DNA of 18,865 nucleotides. Source: JBDIAR01 sp039812545. GTDB taxonomy: Bacteria > Actinomycetota > Actinomycetes > Actinomycetales > Dermatophilaceae. Position 1 is the stretch's first letter. Every line of letters begins with the position of its first letter. This document shows, piece after piece, positions 1 through 6,669 of the stretch. The position numbers and the translations under genes are program-made. The notes under the pieces were generated by a model. It was not told where the DNA came from, made no database searches, and was given only the letters and a program-made list of their open reading frames with translations. The stretch spans positions 1-18,865 of the forward strand of contig JBDIAR010000052.1 of the NCBI GenBank assembly GCA_039812545.1, written 5' to 3'.

Positions 1-131
1 TGCGGGGCTGGTGCTGCGTACGCCATCTGAGGGCCTCCATTGGCAGGGCTGTAGACAGGTCGCAGACTAGTGTGAACGCCATCACAGGTGTCCACCACCA
101 AAGGGTCGTTGTGCGCTGAACGGTCAACTAA

Positions 132-150
132 CCCGGCGAATGTCGCCGGG
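132..150. other. Short perfect hairpin
   Basis: CCCGGCGA (132-139) pairs with TCGCCGGG (143-150) around the loop ATG. There is no U-run on either side, though the minus-strand exit reads GGGTTAGTT. It could be a weak terminator of an unseen leftward or rightward transcript, or a chance GC palindrome. Confidence 0.35.
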
Positions 151-348
151 AGGTAACGCCGCGTCAGGCAGCCTGTCCGGTATGCCGGTTATCGCCCGGT
201 TTCCAGCCCGCCTGTGTCTGCCTGTCGGACACCATGTCCACATTCTGGAAAGGTCATACCGTCCCCCGCGGTCCACCCGCCACCCGTCCCACGTCGCCCG
301 CCGACGCTCGCAGATAACCGCGCGCCGAGCACGCTGCCGGACGCCGCA

Positions 349-380
349 AAGGCGAACGTGGCAGGACCCACGTTCGCCTT
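349..380 (-). terminator. Hairpin terminator candidate downstream of bldC
   Basis: AAGGCGAACGTGG (349-361) pairs perfectly over 13 bp with CCACGTTCGCCTT (368-380) around a 6-base loop. It begins 35 bases beyond the bldC stop. Read on the minus strand, the right arm ends in CCTTTG, a very short U-run, as is common for actinomycete terminators. The stem is long enough to be real structure; the assignment as the bldC terminator comes from position. Confidence 0.65.
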
Positions 381-414
381 CGAAAAGGTGTTGTCAGGCC
401 TGAGCCCCGGCGCC

Positions 415-657
415 TCAGACCTCTTTGGTCAGCAGCTCGCGGACCTCGGACTCACGGTAGCGACGGTGGCCACCCAAGGTCCGGATCGACTGCAACTTCC
501 CGGCCTTGGCCCACCGCGTGACCGTCTTCGGGTCGACGCGGAACAATGCGGCGACCTCGGCCGGTGTCAGCAGCTTTTCTGCGTCACGGCGCTCTTCGAA
601 CATGATGCTTCCCATCCCCCAGGCGTCGGCCCCAGGTGTTCCCCCATCCGAGTACAT
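415..657 (-). CDS. bldC: BldC-like MerR-type DNA-binding regulator
   Basis: This is a small single-domain regulator of 80 residues. From about residue 29 the sequence runs LLTPAEVAALFRVDPKTVTRW, then AKAGKLQSIRTLGGHRRYRE, the winged helix-turn-helix signature of BldC, which in Streptomyces binds direct repeats cooperatively and holds back development. There is no effector or sensor domain, as in the family. The start at 657 has GGAG six bases upstream; internal ATGs at 615 and 603 would give proteins closer to the usual BldC length of about 68, so the N-terminus is uncertain. It diverges from the DUF3073 gene, an arrangement I recall near purF/purM in actinomycetes. A strong hairpin follows the stop. 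The identity is secure at family level; a developmental role in this organism is not shown. Confidence 0.9.
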   Translation of the reverse strand: MYSDGGTPGADAWGMGSIMFEERRDAEKLLTPAEVAALFRVDPKTVTRWAKAGKLQSIRTLGGHRRYRESEVRELLTKEV

Positions 658-887
658 ACCGGACTCCGACCTTCATTGGAGCACGTACCGGGACAACCTG
701 GCAAATCGGTCATAAACGTTCGGTGGGGGCCAGTGCGCGCCGGCCCGGACGCCTGACAGCGCACAGGCCGTTGCTGAGGTAGCGTTGCCCTCACGAGAAC
801 ACACACTTCCCGGGGCCGCTGCGCGGAGCCGTCGATACCGGCGGTCACAGTGATGCCGTCCCGGCAGACGCACGAGGGGGTCACGCC

Positions 888-1184
888 ATGGGGCGCGGCC
901 GGGCCAAAGCCAAGCAGCAGAAGGTTGCGCGGGAGCTGAAGTACTACTCCCCCAACACGGACTTCAGCCAGCTTGAGCGCGAGCTCCATCAACGTGGGGC
1001 CTCCAGCTACTCGCCGGGTGGCGGGTCGAGCGACGACTTCGAGGACGATGACGAGGACGACGACTCGCCTCATTCAACGCACGAGTCGTCCGACGATTGG
1101 GATGAGGACGACGAGGGGGACGGCGTCGCGGACAACGGCGCTCCCGTCGACGACTACCGGCGTTGGGCCGACGGCGGTCGGTGA
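888..1184 (+). CDS. DUF3073 family protein
   Basis: A 98-residue protein with the conserved N-terminus MGRGRAKAKQQKVARELKYY, the hallmark of the actinomycete DUF3073 family. The first 25 residues are strongly basic, followed by a short conserved part (SPNTDFSQLERELH) and a very acidic Asp/Glu tail from about residue 44, so the protein is highly charged and probably partly disordered. There are no membrane segments. The start is supported by GAGGGGG upstream of the ATG. It lies beside purM, convergent with it (18 bases between stops), and divergent from bldC, matching conserved actinomycete order. The function is unknown; the charge pattern hints at nucleic-acid or ribosome contact, but that is only inference. 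Confidence 0.88.
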   Translation: MGRGRAKAKQQKVARELKYYSPNTDFSQLERELHQRGASSYSPGGGSSDDFEDDDEDDDSPHSTHESSDDWDEDDEGDGVADNGAPVDDYRRWADGGR

Positions 1185-1192
1185 CTCGCCGG

Positions 1193-1224
1193 GGTCGTCC
1201 CCTCAGGCATACCTGCCGACGACC
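1193..1224. terminator. Hairpin at the DUF3073/purM convergent junction
   Basis: GGTCGTC (1193-1199) pairs with GACGACC (1218-1224). Inside it, CAGG (1204-1207) pairs with CCTG (1212-1215) around the loop CATA. It overlaps the last codons of purM and the 18-base gap after the DUF3073 stop, so it could end transcripts from both sides. There is no U-run. A copy of the dispersed motif GGCATACC (1206-1213) forms the inner stem-loop. Confidence 0.4.
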
Positions 1225-2312
1225 TGAACCGAGCCGCCGACGACCCCCTTGGCCCCACGGATCACCTCGGCATCGCCGTCCAACCGCGCATTCGTCGCCG
1301 ATTCGACCTCACCGACGAGCCATGCAGGTATGCCGCGCGTCGCGCAGAACGTGATGGCCTCCCCGGCCCGCGCAGCCGGCAGGAGCACGACGAAACCGAC
1401 GCCCATGTTCAGCGTGCGCTCCAGATCCGGGGCGGGCACCCGGCCGAGATCGCGGATCACGTCGAAGACCGCGGGCGGGGACCAGGTCGAGCGATCGAGG
1501 CGGGCGTGCAGACCCGGCGGCAGCACGCGGGCCAGATTGGCCGCCAACCCCCCGCCGGTCACGTGGCTCAAGGCGTGCACGTCCACCCCCGGCAGCCGGA
1601 TCAGGTCCAACAGGTCCGCGGCGTAGACCCGCGTCGGGGTCAGCAGTTCCTCGCCCAGGGTGCGCCCGAACTCCGGCACGTGCCGGTCCAGCGACCACCC
1701 AGCCGAGGCGATGACCCGGCGCACCAGCGAGTAGCCGTTCGAGTGCAGCCCGCTGGCGGCCAGCGCGAGGACCACGTCCCCGGCCTCGACCCGGTCCGGG
1801 CCGAGCACCTCGTCGTACTCCACGACGCCGGTCGCCGCCCCGGCCACGTCGTATTCCTCCGGCGCGAGCAGTCCGGGGTGTTCGGCGGTCTCCCCGCCGA
1901 TCAGGGCGACCCGCGCCTGGGCACACGCCCGGGCGATCCCCCCGACGATGGCCGCGACCCGCTCCGGCACCACCTGACCGGTGGCGATGTAATCCGTCAT
2001 GAACAGCGGCTCGGCGCCGCAGACGACGATGTCGTCGACGACCATCCCGACCAGGTCGAACCCGATCGTGTCGTGGACGTCCATCGCCTGGGCGATCGCC
2101 ACCTTGGTCCCCACGCCGTCGGTCGAGGTGGCCAGCAGCGGCCGCCGCATCCGCCCGAGGACCGAGGCGTCGAACAGCCCGGCGAAACCACCCAGCCCGC
2201 CGACCACCTCCGGGCGGGTCGCCAGGCGGACCCGCTCCTTCATCAGCTCGACCGCCTTGTCGCCGGCCTCGACGTCGACGCCGGCACCGGCATACGTGAT
2301 GGGTTCGTTCAC
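1203..2312 (-). CDS. purM: Phosphoribosylformylglycinamidine cyclo-ligase (AIR synthetase)
   Basis: This cytosolic enzyme closes FGAM to aminoimidazole ribonucleotide using ATP, step 5 of IMP synthesis. At 369 residues it is close to the family norm. Visible landmarks are ITYAGAGVDVEAGD at the N-terminus, the ATP/phosphate motif STDGVGTK (residues 63-70), DDIVVCGAEPLFMTDY (93-108) and GGETAEHPG (139-147), followed by SGLHSNGYSLVR and SHVTGGGLAAN. The start is a GTG at 2312 overlapping the NUDIX stop by four bases (GTGA), so translation is probably coupled to the upstream gene. It is the last gene of a long leftward run and converges with the DUF3073 gene. Complete and intact. Confidence 0.98.
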   Translation of the reverse strand: MNEPITYAGAGVDVEAGDKAVELMKERVRLATRPEVVGGLGGFAGLFDASVLGRMRRPLLATSTDGVGTKVAIAQAMDVHDTIGFDLVGMVVDDIVVCGAEPLFMTDYIATGQVVPERVAAIVGGIARACAQARVALIGGETAEHPGLLAPEEYDVAGAATGVVEYDEVLGPDRVEAGDVVLALAASGLHSNGYSLVRRVIASAGWSLDRHVPEFGRTLGEELLTPTRVYAADLLDLIRLPGVDVHALSHVTGGGLAANLARVLPPGLHARLDRSTWSPPAVFDVIRDLGRVPAPDLERTLNMGVGFVVLLPAARAGEAITFCATRGIPAWLVGEVESATNARLDGDAEVIRGAKGVVGGSVQVVGRYA

Positions 2313-2776
2313 GATTCCACCCTAGGGGCCGGCCCGGCCGGCGCGAACGCCTCGGGCAAGAGGCGGATCCGCGCGGCGATTCCACGCGGTTTCAGCGGTT
2401 CGTCGTCCATCCGGGCCAGGTCCAGCCAGCCGGGGGCGTACCGGTTCCACGGGCTGTGCTTGAGCAACTCCGCGCCGTGCAGGTGCGGCGTGCCCGGACC
2501 CGGTTCGACGAGGAAGTAGTGGATGTCGCCGTGTTCGTCGGGATCGACCCACAGCGCTCGGAGCACCCGCGCGGTCAACCCGGTTTCCTCACCGACCTCC
2601 CGGACGACGGCCGCTGCCGGGGACTCCCCACGCTCGATCCCCCCGCCTGGCAGGACCACGTAATCCTCGCCGTGCCGTCGGCGCCGGATCACCAGCAGGG
2701 CCCCGTCGCGCAGGGCGATCGCCCGCGCACGGGGCCGACCCCGGCGCGGCTGCCCGGGTAGGTGCGGCGGGCTCAC
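2309..2776 (-). CDS. NUDIX hydrolase between purF and purM
   Basis: A 155-residue single-domain NUDIX protein. The Nudix box is complete: G45, E51, then REVGEETGL at 59-67, which fits Gx5E x7 REUxEExGU and provides the metal-binding helix. Such enzymes cleave nucleoside diphosphates linked to another group; the substrate cannot be told here. The GTG start at 2776 overlaps the purF stop (GTGA) and its own stop overlaps the purM GTG in the same way, locking it between two purine genes. It ends in a short Pro/Ala-rich tail. The N-terminal 17 residues are Pro/Arg-rich, so a later start is possible. Context suggests nucleotide clean-up or a purine-linked role, but this is inference. Confidence 0.88.
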   Translation of the reverse strand: MSPPHLPGQPRRGRPRARAIALRDGALLVIRRRRHGEDYVVLPGGGIERGESPAAAVVREVGEETGLTARVLRALWVDPDEHGDIHYFLVEPGPGTPHLHGAELLKHSPWNRYAPGWLDLARMDDEPLKPRGIAARIRLLPEAFAPAGPAPRVES

Positions 2777-4353
2777 GGCAGCAGCAGGGCGTTCTCGGCG
2801 CCGCCGCGCAACCCGAGGCCGACGCCCTCGACGTCGAGCGACCGGTCGTGCCCCGTGCGGACGGTGAGCGGCAGGGTCTCCAGGACGTGTTTGCCGAGCC
2901 GATCGGCGTCCGGCAGGTCCACCGGGTAGGAGCCGGTGAAGCACGCCCGGCAGAGCGCCTCCGCCGGCTGCCCGGTCGCCTCGATCATCCCCTCCTCGGA
3001 GATATAGCCGAGCGAGTCCGCCCCGATGGAGGCCCGGATCTCCTCCACGCTCAGGCCGGTGGCGATCAGCTCGGCCCGGGTGGCGAAGTCGATCCCGTAG
3101 AAGCACGGCCAGGTCACCGGCGGGCTGGAGATCCGCACGTGGACCTCGGCCGCGCCCGCCTCGCGAAGCATCCGCACCTGGGCGCGTTGGGTGTTGCCGC
3201 GCACGATGGAGTCGTCGACGACGACGAGGCGCTTGCCCTTGATCGTGTGGGTGAGCGGGTTGAGTTTGAGCCGTATGCCGAGCTGTCGCAGGGTCTGCGA
3301 GGGCTGGATGAAGGTCCGTCCGACATAGGCGTTCTTGACGAAGCCCTGGCCGTACGGGATCCCGGACTGCTGGGCGTAGCCGACGGCGGCGGGGACGCCG
3401 GAGTCGGGTACGCCGATGACCAGGTCGGCCTCGACGGGGTGTTCGACCGCGAGCCGGCGGCCCATGTCGACCCGGGCCTCGTGGACGACGCGACCGGAGA
3501 TCACCGTGTCCGGTCGGGCCAGGTAGACGTACTCGAAGATGCAGCCCCGCGGCTGGGCGGGCGCGAACCGGTGAGTCCGCAGACCGCGTTCGTCGATCGC
3601 GATGAGTTCGCCGGGCTCGATTTCGCGGATGACGGCGGCGCCGACGGTTTGCAGGGCGGAGGTCTCCGAGGCGACCACCCAGCCGGTGTCCAGCCGGCCG
3701 AGCGAGAGGGGACGGATCCCCCACGGGTCGCGAGCGGCATACAAGGTGTGTTCGTCCATGAAGACGAAACAGAACGCGCCGCGCAACCGGGGCAGGACCT
3801 CCAACGCGACCTGTTCGAGGTCGCCGGTCGGTCCGGCCTGCAGCAGGGCGGTGACGACGGCGGTGTCCGAGGTGTTGCCGCGGGCCAGTTCGCCGCCGGG
3901 GGTGTGTCCGTAGCGCTGCACGACGAGGTCCCGCAGCTCCATCGTGTTGATCAGGTTGCCGTTGTGCGCCAGGGCGATGACGTGATCGTCGCTGCCGCCG
4001 AGGGTGGGCTGGGCGTTGACCCAGGTGGACCCGCCGGTCGTGGAGTACCGGGTGTGGCCGATCGCCAGATGCCCGCGCAGCGAACTCAACGACGACTCGT
4101 CGAAGACCTGGCTGACCAGGCCCATGTCCTTGTACACCAGGATTTTCGTGCCGTCCGAGGTGGCGATGCCGGCGGACTCCTGGCCGCGATGCTGCAGGGC
4201 GTATAGGCCGAAGTAGGTGAGTTTGGCGACCTCCTCGCCGGGCGCCCAGACTCCGAAACAGCCGCAGGCATCCTGCGGATGTCGCTCTGCGTCGTCGGGG
4301 TCACCGGTCGAGCCGAGGTCCAGGTTGAGCCTGCCGTCGCCGCGCCTCACCAC
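2773..4353 (-). CDS. purF: Amidophosphoribosyltransferase
   Basis: It transfers the glutamine amide nitrogen to PRPP, giving phosphoribosylamine, the committed step of purine synthesis. The N-terminal Ntn glutaminase domain has the nucleophile in DACGCFGVW (Cys30), so a propeptide of about 29 residues must be removed. Also seen are LQHRGQESAG (53-62), HTRYST (100-105) and AHNGNL (129-134). The phosphoribosyltransferase loop is VVVDDSIVRGNT (377-388). Cys271, Cys417, Cys468 and Cys471 match the four ligands of the Bacillus-type Fe-S cluster. The length of 526 is slightly long because of the N-terminal extension. It starts at GTG 4353 (a second GTG follows directly), with GGGAGA upstream. Allosteric control by purine nucleotides is known for the family. 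Confidence 0.98.
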   Translation of the reverse strand: MVRRGDGRLNLDLGSTGDPDDAERHPQDACGCFGVWAPGEEVAKLTYFGLYALQHRGQESAGIATSDGTKILVYKDMGLVSQVFDESSLSSLRGHLAIGHTRYSTTGGSTWVNAQPTLGGSDDHVIALAHNGNLINTMELRDLVVQRYGHTPGGELARGNTSDTAVVTALLQAGPTGDLEQVALEVLPRLRGAFCFVFMDEHTLYAARDPWGIRPLSLGRLDTGWVVASETSALQTVGAAVIREIEPGELIAIDERGLRTHRFAPAQPRGCIFEYVYLARPDTVISGRVVHEARVDMGRRLAVEHPVEADLVIGVPDSGVPAAVGYAQQSGIPYGQGFVKNAYVGRTFIQPSQTLRQLGIRLKLNPLTHTIKGKRLVVVDDSIVRGNTQRAQVRMLREAGAAEVHVRISSPPVTWPCFYGIDFATRAELIATGLSVEEIRASIGADSLGYISEEGMIEATGQPAEALCRACFTGSYPVDLPDADRLGKHVLETLPLTVRTGHDRSLDVEGVGLGLRGGAENALLLP

Positions 4354-4423
4354 GGCATTCTCCCACAGCGCCGACGGGCCCGTCTCGACTACCGGCCGAG
4401 CGCGGCCCGGGGTCGCGGCCCGC

Positions 4424-4729
4424 TCAGCGTCGGTCGGCGCGCTGTCGGAGCAGGTCGAGGAGCGCGAACCCCACGGCCCCCAGGACGCCGCCGAGTAGGC
4501 CGAGGGCGCTGCCGATGAACAGCGCCGAGGTCCGCGGGCTGTAGCTGGCGACCTCCGGGGCGCGGCTGGAGATGACCACCCCCGCGACGAACCCGACGAG
4601 GAACCCCAGCGCCACCCAGATCAACGGTCCCCGACCGCGCGGCACCGCGGACCGCCCCGGGCGGGTGGCCGAACGAGGGTCCGGACGGCCGGCCGGGCGC
4701 GGGTCGGGCAGGTGGGGCGGTTTGGTCAC
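4424..4729 (-). CDS. Small two-helix membrane protein
   Basis: I do not recognise the family. The 101 residues comprise a Pro/Arg-rich cytosolic-looking N-terminal 34, a first hydrophobic helix (about 35-55, PLIWVALGFLVGFVAGVVIS), a short loop, a second glycine-rich helix (about 69-93) and a basic end RQRADRR. By the positive-inside rule both ends would face the cytoplasm. Translation starts at GTG 4729, overlapping the stop of the sterol-carrier-like gene by four bases (GTGA), which supports it as a real coupled gene. It sits 70 bases upstream of purF in the same direction. The function is unknown. Confidence 0.7.
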   Translation of the reverse strand: MTKPPHLPDPRPAGRPDPRSATRPGRSAVPRGRGPLIWVALGFLVGFVAGVVISSRAPEVASYSPRTSALFIGSALGLLGGVLGAVGFALLDLLRQRADRR

Positions 4730-5097
4730 CCGCCCAGGTTATGGCATACCGGCAACCAGGCCGACAGATCGCAGCGCACTCCGCTGGCCCGGACCTGCCC
4801 GGAGGCGAGCCCCTCGGCCCAGGTCAGGTCCCCCGTGGCCAGCCGCAGCCAGGTGGCCGGCGTCGTTTCGACGACATTGGGCGGGGTGCCCCGGGTATGC
4901 CGACCGCCGGCTACCGCTTGGACCGCGCCGTGGGGTGGGACGCGGACCTCGACGGCGTGGCCGGGCGCGACCCGGGCCAGTTCGGCGAGGGTCCAACGCA
5001 CGGCGGTGGCGGTCGTGGCCCGATCGGCGTCGTACCCGGCCGCCCGGACCGCCTCGACCGCCGCGCGACCCTGCGCGTCGGGGATGCGCGCGGCCAC
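4726..5097 (-). CDS. Bacterial sterol-carrier-like (SCP_3 type) protein
   Basis: A 123-residue protein resembling the short actinomycete sterol carrier family proteins often found next to purF. The characteristic part is the C-terminal half: TPPNVVETTPATWLRLATGD, then LTWAEGLASGQVRASGVRCD and LSAWLPV. The fold in this family is an SCP2-like lipid-binding domain; no ligand is established and these bacteria do not generally make sterols. The GTG start at 5097 follows the phosphatase-fusion stop by 27 bases, with AGGTCC nearby, and the stop overlaps the next gene (GTGA). There is no signal peptide. Family call is good; the role is unknown. Confidence 0.8.
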   Translation of the reverse strand: MAARIPDAQGRAAVEAVRAAGYDADRATTATAVRWTLAELARVAPGHAVEVRVPPHGAVQAVAGGRHTRGTPPNVVETTPATWLRLATGDLTWAEGLASGQVRASGVRCDLSAWLPVCHNLGG

Positions 5098-5124
5098 GGG
5101 TCAGGACCTGTTCACTTCAGGACC

Positions 5125-6669
5125 TCACGCGGGCGCGTTCGGGGACGCCGACACCGGAGCCGGGGAGATCACCGCGAGGAAGAGCTCGGTCAGTTCGTCG
5201 GCCACCCCGGGAGCGGCGACGAGGAACGGTCCGCCGGCCGGCCAGAGAGTGTCCGCCCCGGTCCGATCGCGCACCACCCCGCCGGCCTCGTGGACGATGA
5301 GCACCCCGGCGAGGTGGTCGATCGGGTTGAACCAGCCGATGACGGCACCCAACGCACGCCCGGCCCCGACCGAGGTGACGGCGAGGGTGCCCGAGCCCAT
5401 GATCCGCGTGGTCACGTCACGCTGCGCCAACTCGGCGAGCAGCCGCGGCATACCGGCGAACGGGACGTGCGCCAGCCATTCGGTGAGGACGAGGCCGCCG
5501 GCGAGGCGCGCGGTGTCCGGGCAGCGACTCGACATACCGGCGACCCGGGCGCCGGCGCCCCGACGAGCGGTGACGAGCTCGGCACGCCACGGGTCGGCGA
5601 CGACCGCGAGCTGGGGTTCCCGATCAATCGCGAGCGCGAGCGAGAAGGAGTTCCACGGCAGGCCGGCGGCCAGGTTCGTGGTGCCGTCGACCGGGTCGAG
5701 GTACCAGCACGGCTCGCCGGGGACGGCGTGCCCGCCCTCCTCCTCGCCGACGACGTGGTGGTCCGGGAGCTGTTCGGCGATCGCGGCGCGCACCTGCCGT
5801 TCGACGGCGGTGTCCACGGCCGTCACGAGGTCGGCGTCATGCGCCTTGGTCTCGATCGGACCGACGTCTGTGCCGCGCACGTATGCCAGTGCCCAGGCTC
5901 CCAGCTCGCCGGCGAGCCGTTCGGCGGCGGCGTCACCGTTCGCGGTCGAAGGATGCGGGGACGACGGCATACGGTCCTCGGCGCGCACCTGCAGGGCCCG
6001 CCGGGACCGGTTCGTCGTGACCGAGTCGACGCCCAGCCCGAAACACAGCCGCAGCGCCTGCGCGTCGTCGATCGTCCAGACCGACACCTGCAGGCCCTCC
6101 GCGTGGGCGCGGTCGACGAAGCCGAGATCGAGCAGGGTCCCGTCGATGTTGAGGTAGCTCGGCCGCAGAGCGCGCACGACCTCGGGGTCGACGACGCCGT
6201 CCTCGACGTTGTAGTGGACCACCGCGTCCGTGTCGAGATTGCGGACCCGCTGCATGGCCGCCACCGCGCCGCACCAGTGCACCTCGAGGTCACGGGGCCG
6301 GTCCCGCACGGCGGTCAGGGCGGCGTCGATGGTGGCCGGATCGCCGGTGTCGATGAGGACCCCGACGCCCGTCCCGTCCAGCAGGTCGAGAACCTCGGCG
6401 AGCAGCGGGATCCGCACGTCCGCGAACCCGAGCCCGGCGATCTGGGCATACGACAGGTTCTCCGGCCGTTCCGGCAGGCCCCACAACCGCAGCAGCGTCG
6501 CGTCGTGCAGCACGATCGAATGGCCGTCGGCGGTGGTCCGGATGTCGAGTTCGACCCGGTCCACGCCCAGGTCGAGCGCGGACCGGAAGGCCGGGAGGGT
6601 GTTCTCGCGGAACCGGAAGCAATCGCCGCGATGGGCGACGACCGCCGCGCGGCGTGGGCGCGGGCTCAC
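5125..6669 (-). CDS. Fused glycerophosphodiester phosphodiesterase / inositol monophosphatase
   Basis: A 514-residue two-domain protein. Residues about 9-228 are a GDPD barrel: AHRGD (12-16), ENTLPAF (22-28), VELDIR (39-44), VLHD (53-56) and VSVWTIDD (195-202). Residues about 245-505 are an inositol monophosphatase fold with GEEEGG (308-313), the metal motif DPVDGTTNL (325-333) and DHLAG...HEAGG (451-463). GDPDs split glycerophosphodiesters; IMPases remove phosphate from inositol or sugar phosphates. The usual GDPD Glu-x-Lys on the barrel reads Asp107-Thr-Gly109, so that half may be altered or weak. The start is GTG 6669, overlapping the ATPase stop (GTGA). There is no signal peptide, so action is cytosolic, after import by the adjacent ABC system. 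The fusion has no stop or frameshift between domains. Confidence 0.88.
   Translation of the reverse strand: MSPRPRRAAVVAHRGDCFRFRENTLPAFRSALDLGVDRVELDIRTTADGHSIVLHDATLLRLWGLPERPENLSYAQIAGLGFADVRIPLLAEVLDLLDGTGVGVLIDTGDPATIDAALTAVRDRPRDLEVHWCGAVAAMQRVRNLDTDAVVHYNVEDGVVDPEVVRALRPSYLNIDGTLLDLGFVDRAHAEGLQVSVWTIDDAQALRLCFGLGVDSVTTNRSRRALQVRAEDRMPSSPHPSTANGDAAAERLAGELGAWALAYVRGTDVGPIETKAHDADLVTAVDTAVERQVRAAIAEQLPDHHVVGEEEGGHAVPGEPCWYLDPVDGTTNLAAGLPWNSFSLALAIDREPQLAVVADPWRAELVTARRGAGARVAGMSSRCPDTARLAGGLVLTEWLAHVPFAGMPRLLAELAQRDVTTRIMGSGTLAVTSVGAGRALGAVIGWFNPIDHLAGVLIVHEAGGVVRDRTGADTLWPAGGPFLVAAPGVADELTELFLAVISPAPVSASPNAPA

Larger units (their letters stand above)
1..414. other. Gene-free stretch left of bldC
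   Basis: I could not support a gene here. Open frames exist on both strands but are rich in Arg, Pro and Ser and resemble nothing I recognise. Frame 1 is open from base 1 to a TGA at 28-30, so the tail of a plus-strand gene could enter the window, but nine codons are too few to judge. The stretch holds two hairpins (132-150 and 349-380) and one copy of the dispersed GGTATGCC motif at 179-186. I saw no tRNA-like cloverleaf. Confidence 0.5.

Noticed and set aside
1..30. Possible tail of a plus-strand gene ending in TGA at 28-30
   Set aside because: Nine codons cannot be identified, and all frames stop within the first hundred or so bases or continue as low-complexity sequence.
775..793. TGAGG...CCTCA inverted repeat upstream of the DUF3073 gene
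   Set aside because: Only five-base arms with a mismatched interior and no promoter elements nearby; too weak to call an operator.
2309..3724. Extended minus-strand frame upstream of the NUDIX gene
   Set aside because: The part beyond 2776 overlaps purF in another frame and is Arg/Pro/Gly-rich; the NUDIX gene starts at the GTGA overlap.
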